Positions 56,974 to 64,000 of a stretch of 64,000 nt of DNA are shown here, piece after piece. The notes under the pieces were generated by a model that was not told where the DNA came from, searched no databases, and saw only the letters and a list, made by a program, of their open reading frames with translations. The position numbers and the translations under genes are program-made. Each line of letters starts with the position of its first letter. Positions within the stretch are counted from its first letter, which is position 1. The stretch spans positions 62,001 through 126,000 of the forward strand of contig NZ_PKQQ01000003.1 of NCBI RefSeq assembly GCF_002893095.1, in the 5' to 3' direction. Origin of the DNA: Stenotrophomonas sp. VV52. GTDB taxonomy: Bacteria > Pseudomonadota > Gammaproteobacteria > Xanthomonadales > Xanthomonadaceae.

Positions 56974-59409
56974 TCATTCCAGCACGGCCCCCGGCGTGGC
57001 GCAGTACGACACCGGAAGGTCGGCCACCCGGGTCCCCCAGCCGGCTTCCGGGGCGGTGTCGCCGAGTGCGTAGGAAATGGTGCCGCCCTGCTGCAGGCGG
57101 TTCCAGTCCATCCACACCGGTGCGTGCGCCTGGCCGTCGACCTGCACGCCCTGCACGTACTGGAGCTTGCGGCCGTCGGCGCCCGGCGCCTGCAGGTGCA
57201 GCGTGCGGCCCTGGCCCAGGTCCACTTCGACCTTGGCAAAGCGCGGCGCGTGCAGCAGGAACTGGCCGCTGCCCGGCACCGCCGGGTACAGGCCCAGCGC
57301 ACTGAACAGGTACCAGGCCGACATCGTACCCAGGTCATCGTTGCCGGTGACGCCATTGGGCGCGTTGGTGAACAGCTGCTGCGCGGCGCGCACCACCGTG
57401 GCGGTCTTCCACGGCTGGCCGATCAGCGTGTACATCCACGGCGCGTGCAGGTCCGGCTCGTTGTTCGGGTTGTAGCGGTACTGGTTGTAGTAGCTGTACG
57501 GACCGACCACCCACTCCTTGCGCGCGGCCTGCAGCGGCGACTGCAGCAGGGCGTCGTAGGCGAAGAAGGCATCCAGGCGCTTGCCGGCCTGTTCGCGCCC
57601 GTGCATGGCCTGGACCAGGCCGGGAATGTCCTGCTGGGCCAGCCACTGGTACTGCCACGCGGTGCCTTCATGGAAGCCATGGTGCGAACGCGGGCTGTAG
57701 TGGCCGTCGGCCGGCAGGTACCACTTGCCATCGTCCATGCGCGGACGCGGGAAGCCGCTCATGCCGGTTTCCTCGTCGCGCACGCTCGGGTCCCACACCT
57801 TCTGCCAGTTGCGGCCACGCTGGCGCAGCACGCCGGCGTCGTCGGCATGGCCCAGGCCGTCGGCCATCTGCGCCAGCGCGCAGTCGGCCAGCGCGTATTC
57901 CAGCGTCGCCGAGCCGCCGTGGTGCGGGTCGACGTCCATGCCCTTGGACGGGAACGCGCGATCGTAGGCAACGTAGCCGTTCTCGACATAACCCGGGTTG
58001 CCCGAGCGGCCGGCATGGCGCGAGTTCATCGGCGGCAGCTCGAACGCATTGCGGCGCAGCGCGGTGTACGCCTCGCCTTCGCGCCCGGCCAGCGCGCCGA
58101 AGCGCCACAGGTCGACCATGAAGGGGGTGACCGGGTCGCCGGTCATGATGTTGGTCTCGAAGTTCGCGTAGCCCCAGCGCGGCAGCCAACCGCCCTGCTC
58201 GTTGATCGCCAGCAGGCTGCGGCCGATGTCGCGGGTGACCTGCGGACGGGTCAGCGCCAGCCACTGGTTCTGCGCCCGGTAGGTGTCCCACAGCGAGAAG
58301 TACTCGTAGTAGGTCCAGCCGTCGGCACGGTGGATGTTGTCGTCATAGCCCCGGTAGCGGCCGTCGGCATCGCTGCCGGTCAGCGGCTGCAGCAGCGCGT
58401 GGTACAGCGCGGTGTACAGCACGGTGCGGTCATCTGCGTGCTTGCTGTCCACGCGCACGGTGGACAGCTCCTTGCGCCACTGCTGCTGGGAGAGGCTGCG
58501 CATGCGCTCGAAGCCGAGCAGGCGGCCGTCCTGCATGCCGTCGCTGCGCAGGTTGGCGCGCGCGCCTTCGGCGTCGACGTGGGAAATGGCGCTGACTGCC
58601 GTCACCGCGCGGCCCTTGGATGTATCGAAACTCAGCCACGCCCCGCTGGGCTTGAGCTCGCCTTCCATGCCGTGGCGCGCGCCGGGCAGCCCCCCCCCCT
58701 CGCCCCACGTACCGAACGCCTTGAACGGGCGGTCGAACTCGATGCGGAACCAGGTGGTGTACTGGTGGCCGCCGCAGAAGCTCTTGGTAACCAGCTTGCC
58801 TTCGACCACGCGGTCGCCGACCACATCGATCACGCTGCCGATCACCGAATGGCGTTCGTTGGCCTGGCCGACGTTGACCAGCACATGGCCGGTAGTGGCA
58901 TCGGCCGGGAAGGTATAGCGCTCGGCGGCGGCGCGGGTGCGCGCGGTGGCCTCGGCGTCGATGCCGCCGTAGCTGGTCAGCCGCACCTTGTAATAGCCGG
59001 CCTGGCCGACCTCGCCCTCATGGGTGTAGCCAGAGGCGTAGGCCTTCTGGTCGAAGCTCTTGGCGCTGTCGGTGTCGAAGTCGCCGCCCGGACCGATGCT
59101 GCCGGTCACCGGCAGGACCGAGACCTGGCCGCCCTGCTCCCAGCAACCGGCGCCGGACAGGAAGGAATGGCCGAAGCCACGGATCTTCGGGTCGTCATAG
59201 CGCCAGCCAGCGTAGTGCTCGCCGATCGGGCTGACCTGGATCAGGCCGAACGGGGCCGAGGCGCCCGGGAAGGTGTTGCCGTCATCCTTGCTGCCGATGA
59301 AGGTGTTGACCTCACGCTCCAGCGCGGCCGGGGCGGCCTGCAGCATGGGGGTGAAGGCCACGACGGCGAGGCAGGTCGTCAGGGCGAGGCGGGACGGCAA
59401 TCGGCGCAT
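56974..59409 (-). CDS. GH92 alpha-mannosidase, exported
   Basis: An 811-aa family 92 calcium-dependent exo-alpha-mannosidase. A signal peptide (MRRLPSRLALTTCLAVVAFTPMLQA) is followed by VNTFIGSKDDGNTFPGASAPFGLIQVSP, FSLWDTYRAQNQWLALT, EGTAWQYQWLAQQDIPGL and GNDDLGTMSAWYLFSALGLYPAVPGS, the diagnostic GH92 segments. It trims alpha-mannose from N-glycans or mannoproteins. The coding strand carries a run of ten G (58699-58690) at EGGGLPG. The ATG at 59409 follows the likely operators. First gene of the six-gene operon down to the beta-mannosidase. Confidence 0.95.
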   Translation of the reverse strand: MRRLPSRLALTTCLAVVAFTPMLQAAPAALEREVNTFIGSKDDGNTFPGASAPFGLIQVSPIGEHYAGWRYDDPKIRGFGHSFLSGAGCWEQGGQVSVLPVTGSIGPGGDFDTDSAKSFDQKAYASGYTHEGEVGQAGYYKVRLTSYGGIDAEATARTRAAAERYTFPADATTGHVLVNVGQANERHSVIGSVIDVVGDRVVEGKLVTKSFCGGHQYTTWFRIEFDRPFKAFGTWGEGGGLPGARHGMEGELKPSGAWLSFDTSKGRAVTAVSAISHVDAEGARANLRSDGMQDGRLLGFERMRSLSQQQWRKELSTVRVDSKHADDRTVLYTALYHALLQPLTGSDADGRYRGYDDNIHRADGWTYYEYFSLWDTYRAQNQWLALTRPQVTRDIGRSLLAINEQGGWLPRWGYANFETNIMTGDPVTPFMVDLWRFGALAGREGEAYTALRRNAFELPPMNSRHAGRSGNPGYVENGYVAYDRAFPSKGMDVDPHHGGSATLEYALADCALAQMADGLGHADDAGVLRQRGRNWQKVWDPSVRDEETGMSGFPRPRMDDGKWYLPADGHYSPRSHHGFHEGTAWQYQWLAQQDIPGLVQAMHGREQAGKRLDAFFAYDALLQSPLQAARKEWVVGPYSYYNQYRYNPNNEPDLHAPWMYTLIGQPWKTATVVRAAQQLFTNAPNGVTGNDDLGTMSAWYLFSALGLYPAVPGSGQFLLHAPRFAKVEVDLGQGRTLHLQAPGADGRKLQYVQGVQVDGQAHAPVWMDWNRLQQGGTISYALGDTAPEAGWGTRVADLPVSYCATPGAVLE
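58690..58699 (+). repeat. C10 homopolymer within the GH92 gene
   Basis: Ten consecutive C on the plus strand (G10 on the coding strand). Such tracts are prone to slippage; the frame is intact in this sequence. Confidence 0.9.
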
Positions 59410-59451
59410 GCAGTGGTTCCTGTGGGTCGATGACGCTGAGGCGAGGTGCGT

Positions 59452-59467
59452 TTTGGATCGCTCCAAA
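59452..59467. promoter_or_regulatory. Candidate LacI-family operator 1
   Basis: TTTGGA-TCGC-TCCAAA, a perfect 6-bp-arm palindrome 43 bases before the GH92 start. Confidence 0.65.
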
Positions 59468-59482
59468 GTCACGGCGGCGTGA

Positions 59483-59500
59483 ATTTAGATCGATTTAAGT
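59483..59500. promoter_or_regulatory. Candidate LacI-family operator 2
   Basis: AATTTAGATCGATTTAAGT, near-palindromic about a central CG, matching the sites at 59728 and 59803. Confidence 0.7.
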
Positions 59501-59727
59501 AAACCACGGGGCAATCCGCCGATGCATTCTGCGGCGCAACATGAGCGCAGCCCCGATCCCGCCAGCCCCACCGCGCCCCGCCCGCTGCGCAACTGAAGCG
59601 TTCACAGCCCCGCCCACCCCTTGTCCCTTGTGGCGTCTGCGCCCTTGGCACATTCCCGGCCCCGCCGTCCATATTGCGGAGCAGCATGCTTCCCTGGCGC
59701 CACCGTGTTAAAAATTCGCCGCCAGCG

Positions 59728-59745
59728 GTTTAGATCGATCCAACT
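59728..59745. promoter_or_regulatory. Candidate LacI-family operator 3
   Basis: GTTTAGATCGATCCAACT, the same TTTAGATCGAT core, on the receptor side of the region. Confidence 0.7.
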
Positions 59746-59802
59746 CCGAACCGTCATATGCGTGGCACGGCGAGCTGGGGGGCTCGCCAGGTCCGCTGCC
59801 AA

Positions 59803-59820
59803 TTTTAGATCGATTCAACG
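59803..59820. promoter_or_regulatory. Candidate LacI-family operator 4
   Basis: TTTTAGATCGATTCAACG, the same core, 39 bases before the receptor start, placed to block its transcription. Confidence 0.7.
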
Positions 59821-59858
59821 AAATCTCAGCACCGATTCAATCCAACGGAGAGAGTGGA

Positions 59859-62800
59859 ATGAAGCAGATGTCCCGCATGCACGGCCGCGACGCATTGTCC
59901 GCCGCGATCACCTTTGCCCTGGCCGCCGCGGCCTTCGTGCCGGCGACCGTGTTCGCCCAGCAGGCCGCGACCCCGTCCGAAACGCCCTCGGCGACCACGC
60001 TCGACAGCGTGCAGGTCACCGGCTACCGCTACGCCATCGAAAAGAGCCTGCAGCAGAAGCGCGACGCCAACGCCGTGGTCGAAGTGATCACCGCCGAAGA
60101 CGTGGGCAAGTTCCCCGACAAGAACGTGGCCGACTCGCTGCAGCGCGTGCCGGGCGTGGTCATTACCCGCGACGGCGGCGAAGGCAAGAGCGTCAGCGTG
60201 CGCGGCCTGGATCCGGACCTGACCCTGACCCAGTTGAACGGCAACTACATCGCCACCTCGGAGACCAACGACGAGGCCAGCCGTTCGTTCAACTACACCC
60301 TGCTGCCGTCGAACATGCTGTCCAGCGCCGAGCTGTTCAAGTCGCCCGAAGCGCGCATCGACGAAGGTGGCATCGGCGGCACGGTGATCCTGCATACCCG
60401 TCGCCCGCTCGAGATGGAATCCAATTCCGGCTACGTGACCCTGGAAGGCACCTCCTCGGACACCAGCCCCGACGTCGACCCGCAGGCGTCCGCGCTGTAC
60501 TCCTGGCACAGCGAAGACGAACGCTTCGGCGTGCTGGTTGGCGTGACCAACCAGAAGCGCACCAGCCGCACCATGGAAGCCACCACCGAGAACTACCAGT
60601 GGTACGGCACCGACACCGACGCGCGCGATGTCAACGGCAACCCGCTGACCCAGGGCGGCGTCAACTACTGGTGGGGCAACTCCGGCTTCAACGACCAGAA
60701 CGGCAACAACTACACCGACTTCTTCATGCCCACCTCGGTGAACTTCGCGGTGAAGGAAGAAGAGCGTGAGCGCACCGGTGGCCAGTTCACCTTCCAGTTC
60801 AAGCCGACCGACAACGTCACCCTGACCGCCAACTACTTCCGCTTCGAGCTGCAGGGTGACTACACCCAGAACATGCTCAAGATTCCGGAATGGAACATGG
60901 CGCGCTACAACCAGGACGGCAACTGGGCCGGCGGTCGCCTGCTCAACGGCCTGACCATGGATCCCAGCGGCAGCATCGTCACCGGCGCCCAGTTCGAGAA
61001 GCTGGCCGGCAAGACCTACTACTGCAGCGAAGACGAAGCCGCTGCGGCCGGCCTGCCGCCGGGTGGCTGGGGTCCGGACGACTGCACCATCCCCACCCCG
61101 CAGCTGACCGGTGGGTACAGCCGCGAAAAGGCGCTGTCGCAGACCGCCGACCTGAGCATCGACTGGGACATCAGCCCGCTCTGGAAGGCGTCCTTCAGCG
61201 GCGGCCGCACCTGGTCCGAGGGTGGGCCGACCATGAACTTCCGCATGTCGGCCAAGCCGCGCCGTCGCGTCGATGGTGTGTGGGAATCGGGCAACCGCTA
61301 CTCCGCATGGGACCTGACCGGCACCCCGTCGGCCACGTTCTCGCCTGACCTGCAGCAGCAGCTGATGAACGGCATCGCTGAAGTGGACACCGGCTCCACC
61401 GATTCGTCCTGGATGCAGACCGAGGTCAAGCAGAACCACTTCCAGGCCGACTTCACCAAGCTGTTCGAAGCCGGCTGGCTGGACTCGTTCCAGTTCGGCG
61501 CCAAGTACAGCGACGGCAAGGTCCACCGCAACACCGGCAACACCTACTGGGTCTGCCCGGGCACCGATCCGGCCGACTACGACAACAACCGCTACCAGGC
61601 GGGCTGCGACAACACCGCCGGCATCGCCCAGCCGGGCTTCTTCCTGTCCAACCCGATCACCGGCATCCGCGGCGGTTTCGACGCCAACGTGTTCCCGGGC
61701 ATCGACTATCCGGCCTACATCAACTACCTCAACGACCGCTACGGCGGTTCGCACAACCGGACCGAAGAAGACTTCGTCTACAACGTCAACGAGAAGGTCT
61801 ACGCCGGCTACTTCCAGGCCAACTTCCGTACCGACCGCCTGCGCGGCAACGTCGGCGTCCGCATGGTCCGCACCGAGCAGTTCGCCCAGTCCAGCGACTC
61901 GATCGAACGCTTCAACGACTACTTCCTGGACAACGCCTCGGGCGCGCCGATGTCGTGCAACGACCCGGCCGCGGCGGCCTTCCCGAACTACGGTTGCGAA
62001 AGCGGCTTCGTGCGCCTGCCCGACAGCCTGGCCCGTGAGAAGACGTTCGAGCTGATCGGCTCCGACAAGACCTACACGGACTTCCTGCCGAGCTTCAACA
62101 TCGCCTGGGACATCACCGACAACCTGGTGCTGCGTGGCGCCGCGTCCAAGGTGATCGCACGTCCGAGCTATACCAGCATCGCCGCGCCGGGCGCACTGAG
62201 CTACTTCAGCGCCGAGTATGTCAACGACCGCCGCGTCGCCGGTGGCGCGCCGCAGGAAGGCTGGCAGGGCCACGGCAGCAACAAGGACCTGGAACCGTTC
62301 GAGGCAACCCAGTTCGACGTCGGCCTGGAGTGGTACTTCCAGCCGGGTGCCGTGGCGGGTATCGGCCTGTTCCGCAAGAACGTGGACAACTTCACCGTGC
62401 CGGTCGTGCGTGACGTGCAGATGGTGATCGGCGGCGAGTCGGTCACCGTGCAGGACTACGAGACCCAGGCCAACGGCCGTGACGGCGTGTCGCAGGGCGT
62501 GGAACTGTATGGCCAGTACACCTTCGACTTCGGTCTGGGCGTGCAGGCCAACTACACCTACAACGACACCAACCTGGCTTCGATCGTGCTCGACGGCGAG
62601 AACATCGGCGCATCGCCGCTGGTCGGCAGCGCCAAGAACCAGGCCAACTTCACCGTGTTCTACGAGAACGACTCGTTCCTGGCGCGCGCCTCGTACAACC
62701 GCCGTGGCGAAGTGGTCGGTGGCTTGAATGGCGGCATGACCGAGTACACCGAGCCGTACGCACAGCTCGACCTCAATGTGGCCTACAACTTCACCGACGC

Positions 62801-62939
62801 GCTGACCTTCACCGCTTCGGTCCTGAACGCCACCAAGGAAGAGCAGCGCATCCACCTCGGCAACGACACCGATGCCCGCCTGATCTCCAGCCTGTACTCC
62901 GGCCGCCAGCTGTACTTCGGCGCGACCTACAAGTTCTAA
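59859..62939 (+). CDS. TonB-dependent receptor of the mannoside/N-glycan locus
   Basis: A 1026-aa outer-membrane receptor. Signal peptide about 1-34 (to VFAQQ), TonB-box-like DSVQVTGYR (49-57), plug domain (NAVVEVITAEDVGKFPDKNV, DSLQRVPGVVITRDGGEGKS, DEGGIGGTVILHTRRPLE), then a 22-strand barrel ending YSGRQLYFGATYKF with the terminal Phe needed for outer-membrane assembly. It belongs to the large Xanthomonas/Caulobacter-type receptor group used for glycans. It is divergent from the mannosidase operon and shares its control region. GGAGAGAG precedes the ATG. Confidence 0.95.
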   Translation: MKQMSRMHGRDALSAAITFALAAAAFVPATVFAQQAATPSETPSATTLDSVQVTGYRYAIEKSLQQKRDANAVVEVITAEDVGKFPDKNVADSLQRVPGVVITRDGGEGKSVSVRGLDPDLTLTQLNGNYIATSETNDEASRSFNYTLLPSNMLSSAELFKSPEARIDEGGIGGTVILHTRRPLEMESNSGYVTLEGTSSDTSPDVDPQASALYSWHSEDERFGVLVGVTNQKRTSRTMEATTENYQWYGTDTDARDVNGNPLTQGGVNYWWGNSGFNDQNGNNYTDFFMPTSVNFAVKEEERERTGGQFTFQFKPTDNVTLTANYFRFELQGDYTQNMLKIPEWNMARYNQDGNWAGGRLLNGLTMDPSGSIVTGAQFEKLAGKTYYCSEDEAAAAGLPPGGWGPDDCTIPTPQLTGGYSREKALSQTADLSIDWDISPLWKASFSGGRTWSEGGPTMNFRMSAKPRRRVDGVWESGNRYSAWDLTGTPSATFSPDLQQQLMNGIAEVDTGSTDSSWMQTEVKQNHFQADFTKLFEAGWLDSFQFGAKYSDGKVHRNTGNTYWVCPGTDPADYDNNRYQAGCDNTAGIAQPGFFLSNPITGIRGGFDANVFPGIDYPAYINYLNDRYGGSHNRTEEDFVYNVNEKVYAGYFQANFRTDRLRGNVGVRMVRTEQFAQSSDSIERFNDYFLDNASGAPMSCNDPAAAAFPNYGCESGFVRLPDSLAREKTFELIGSDKTYTDFLPSFNIAWDITDNLVLRGAASKVIARPSYTSIAAPGALSYFSAEYVNDRRVAGGAPQEGWQGHGSNKDLEPFEATQFDVGLEWYFQPGAVAGIGLFRKNVDNFTVPVVRDVQMVIGGESVTVQDYETQANGRDGVSQGVELYGQYTFDFGLGVQANYTYNDTNLASIVLDGENIGASPLVGSAKNQANFTVFYENDSFLARASYNRRGEVVGGLNGGMTEYTEPYAQLDLNVAYNFTDALTFTASVLNATKEEQRIHLGNDTDARLISSLYSGRQLYFGATYKF

Positions 62940-62948
62940 GCACCACCT

Positions 62949-62971
62949 GCCCTCGCCTCACCGGCGAGGGC
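62949..62971 (+). terminator. GC hairpin after the TonB-dependent receptor
   Basis: GCCCTCGCC and GGCGAGGGC form a 9-bp stem with a five-base loop, nine bases past the stop, without a T-run. It probably works together with the T-rich hairpin that follows. Confidence 0.55.
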
Positions 62972-62982
62972 AACGTTCCTCC

Positions 62983-63021
62983 ACGACAGTCAGGCTGGTA
63001 CAGATGGCTGTCGTTTTTTTT
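62983..63021 (+). terminator. Intrinsic terminator with T8 tract
   Basis: ACGACAG (62983-62989) pairs with CTGTCGT (63008-63014), running into eight T. It ends transcription of the receptor gene. Confidence 0.8.
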
Positions 63022-63028
63022 GCGTCGT

Positions 63029-63045
63029 GACACGCCATGCGTGTC
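63029..63045. repeat. REP-like palindrome
   Basis: GACACGC-CAT-GCGTGTC in the gap before the convergent cutC stop; same core as the element at 37904. Confidence 0.6.
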
Positions 63046-63054
63046 AGCGCCAAC

Positions 63055-63795
63055 TCACCGCACCGCCAGATCCAGGGCGAAACGCAATGTCGCCACCGTC
63101 GCGGCGTCGGTCTGCACCCAATCGTTGTCCAACCCGCGAAGATCCGCATTGCGGAACCGCATGCCCGAAACGCGGTCCGCCTTCGCAGACGCATGCAGCT
63201 CCCGGCAACCCGTGGCAGACGCAATCGCGGCGATGTTGTCCGGCGTGATGCCCGCACCGGCCATCACCGACAATCGACTACCGGCCTGCGCGACCAGCCG
63301 GGCCAGCATTTCGCTGCCCTGCCCTGCGCTCGCCTGCCCACCAGAGCTCAGTACACGCTGGGACCCCAGCTCCACGACCTGCTCCAACGCTTCGGGCAGG
63401 TCACGCGCGGCATCGAAGGCGCGGTGAAACGTGATGCCCAGTGGGCCGGCTGCGGCCACCAGTTCGCGGCACAGCGGCATGTCCACGGCGCCGTCCGCAT
63501 CCAACGCCCCGATCACGACGCCGTCGCAGCCCAGCTGCCGGCAGTTGGCGATATCGCGGAGCATCAGCTCTGTTTCCAACGCGTCGTAGTGGAAATCGCC
63601 CGGTCGCGGCCGGATCAACACGAACAGCGGAATGCGCAGGCGTTCGCGTGCGACAGCAATGCTGGCGTAGGACGGCGTGGTGCCGCCCTCGCCGAGGTTG
63701 TCGAAGAGTTCGACCCGATCCGCCCCGCCGGCCTGCGCGGCCAGTGCCGAGGCCACCGAGTTCGAGGCGATCTCCAGCACGTGGCGGGCGGCCAT
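63055..63795 (-). CDS. cutC: CutC-family protein
   Basis: A 246-aa TIM-barrel protein. Family segments are LEIASNSVASALAAQAGGADRVEL, GTTPSYASI, VLIRPRPGDFHYD, VIGALDADGAVD, GITFHRAFDAARD and VLSSGGQASA. CutC was named for copper homeostasis in E. coli, but that role is disputed, and cutC is often found with glycan catabolism genes. The ATG at 63795 overlaps the upstream aspartylglucosaminidase stop (TGATG), so here it belongs with glycoprotein breakdown. Confidence 0.93.
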   Translation of the reverse strand: MAARHVLEIASNSVASALAAQAGGADRVELFDNLGEGGTTPSYASIAVARERLRIPLFVLIRPRPGDFHYDALETELMLRDIANCRQLGCDGVVIGALDADGAVDMPLCRELVAAAGPLGITFHRAFDAARDLPEALEQVVELGSQRVLSSGGQASAGQGSEMLARLVAQAGSRLSVMAGAGITPDNIAAIASATGCRELHASAKADRVSGMRFRNADLRGLDNDWVQTDAATVATLRFALDLAVR

Positions 63796-64000
63796 CAGGT
63801 CTGCCCGGTGGTATAGACCGACGCCGAGTCGCGCAGGTCGTCCTGGCGGTCCTTGTCGCAGACCGCGTAGACGAAGCCGCGATGGAGGGCGTACGCGCCG
63901 ACTTCGCCGTTGCGGTCCAGCGCCAGGAAACACACCTGCAGCGTCTTGCTCGCCTCGGGGCGCTTGCGCACCACGCGCGCGATGGCCTCGCGGCAGGCCT
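63795..64000 (-). CDS. N4-(beta-N-acetylglucosaminyl)-L-asparaginase, C-terminal part (runs off right edge)
   Basis: The open frame from the right edge encodes about 67 residues (REAIARVVRKRPEASKTLQV, CFLALDRNGEVGAYALHRGF, VYAVCDKDRQ) ending in YTTGQT and TGA. It matches the beta-subunit C-terminus of glycosylasparaginases, Ntn hydrolases that cut the GlcNAc-Asn bond of N-glycoproteins. The catalytic Thr lies outside the window. It is coupled to cutC and completes the N-glycan theme of the locus. Confidence 0.8.
   Translation of the reverse strand, partial: ACREAIARVVRKRPEASKTLQVCFLALDRNGEVGAYALHRGFVYAVCDKDRQDDLRDSASVYTTGQT

Larger units (their letters stand above)
59410..59858. other. Divergent control region between GH92 and the TonB-dependent receptor
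   Basis: 449 bases without a gene, containing four related palindromes listed separately (centres near 59460, 59492, 59737 and 59812), two on each side. The receptor ribosome-binding site GGAGAGAG lies at 59847-59854. Confidence 0.8.

Overview
The window is high-GC, densely coding DNA from a member of the Xanthomonadaceae, most probably a Stenotrophomonas. Two things point there: the complete rpf (DSF quorum-sensing) neighbourhood in its family order, and many short intergenic palindromes that start with GTAG, the hallmark of SMAG/REP-type repeats described in S. maltophilia. No rRNA, tRNA or CRISPR array was found.

Layout. 1-1.45 kb: 5' part of acnB and a VapBC-type AbrB/PIN toxin-antitoxin pair with a palindromic operator. 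1.7-28.5 kb: the rpf region, with acnA (rpfA), rpfB, rpfF convergent with rpfC-rpfG, then lysS, prfB (with its programmed frameshift), a VIT/VWA envelope protein, two unknown ORFs, and the carA-carB-greA-rpfE-recJ operon. rpfH and rpfD, known from Xanthomonas campestris, are not present. 28.7-32 kb: dapB and a ferrous-iron operon feoA-feoB plus a Cys-rich small membrane protein, under a candidate Fur box. 32-44 kb: leucine-catabolism enzymes, a PAS-GGDEF-EAL protein, an SDR, the EF-P paralogue YeiP/EfpL, envelope proteins, and a D-2-hydroxyglutarate dehydrogenase-like gene divergent from serA. 44-49.6 kb: two tandem amino-acid permeases and the methionine-salvage genes mtnB-mtnD-mtnC. 49.6-64 kb: a mannoside/N-glycan utilisation locus with GH92 alpha-mannosidase, LacI regulator, sugar MFS transporter, fructokinase, AGE-family epimerase/isomerase, GH2 beta-mannosidase, a divergent TonB-dependent receptor, then cutC and a partial aspartylglucosaminidase.

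The most unusual element lies at 6.3-9.1 kb, wedged between rpfB and rpfF. It is a visibly lower-GC, translationally coupled three-gene unit: a retron-like reverse transcriptase, an ABC/OLD-like ATPase with a TOPRIM/DUF4435-like C-terminus, and a 75-aa protein resembling the YhfG family of Fic-associated antitoxins. It is preceded by about 320 nt of structured non-coding DNA that could encode an msr-msd RNA. I read it as a candidate anti-phage retron-type system of unusual composition, inserted in the quorum-sensing locus.

The sugar locus forms a coherent pathway: TonB-dependent uptake, periplasmic removal of alpha- and beta-mannose, import by the MFS carrier, isomerisation of mannose to fructose, and phosphorylation to fructose-6-phosphate. 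Repeated TTTAGATCGATYYAA-like palindromes between the two divergent arms are the likely LacI-family operators.
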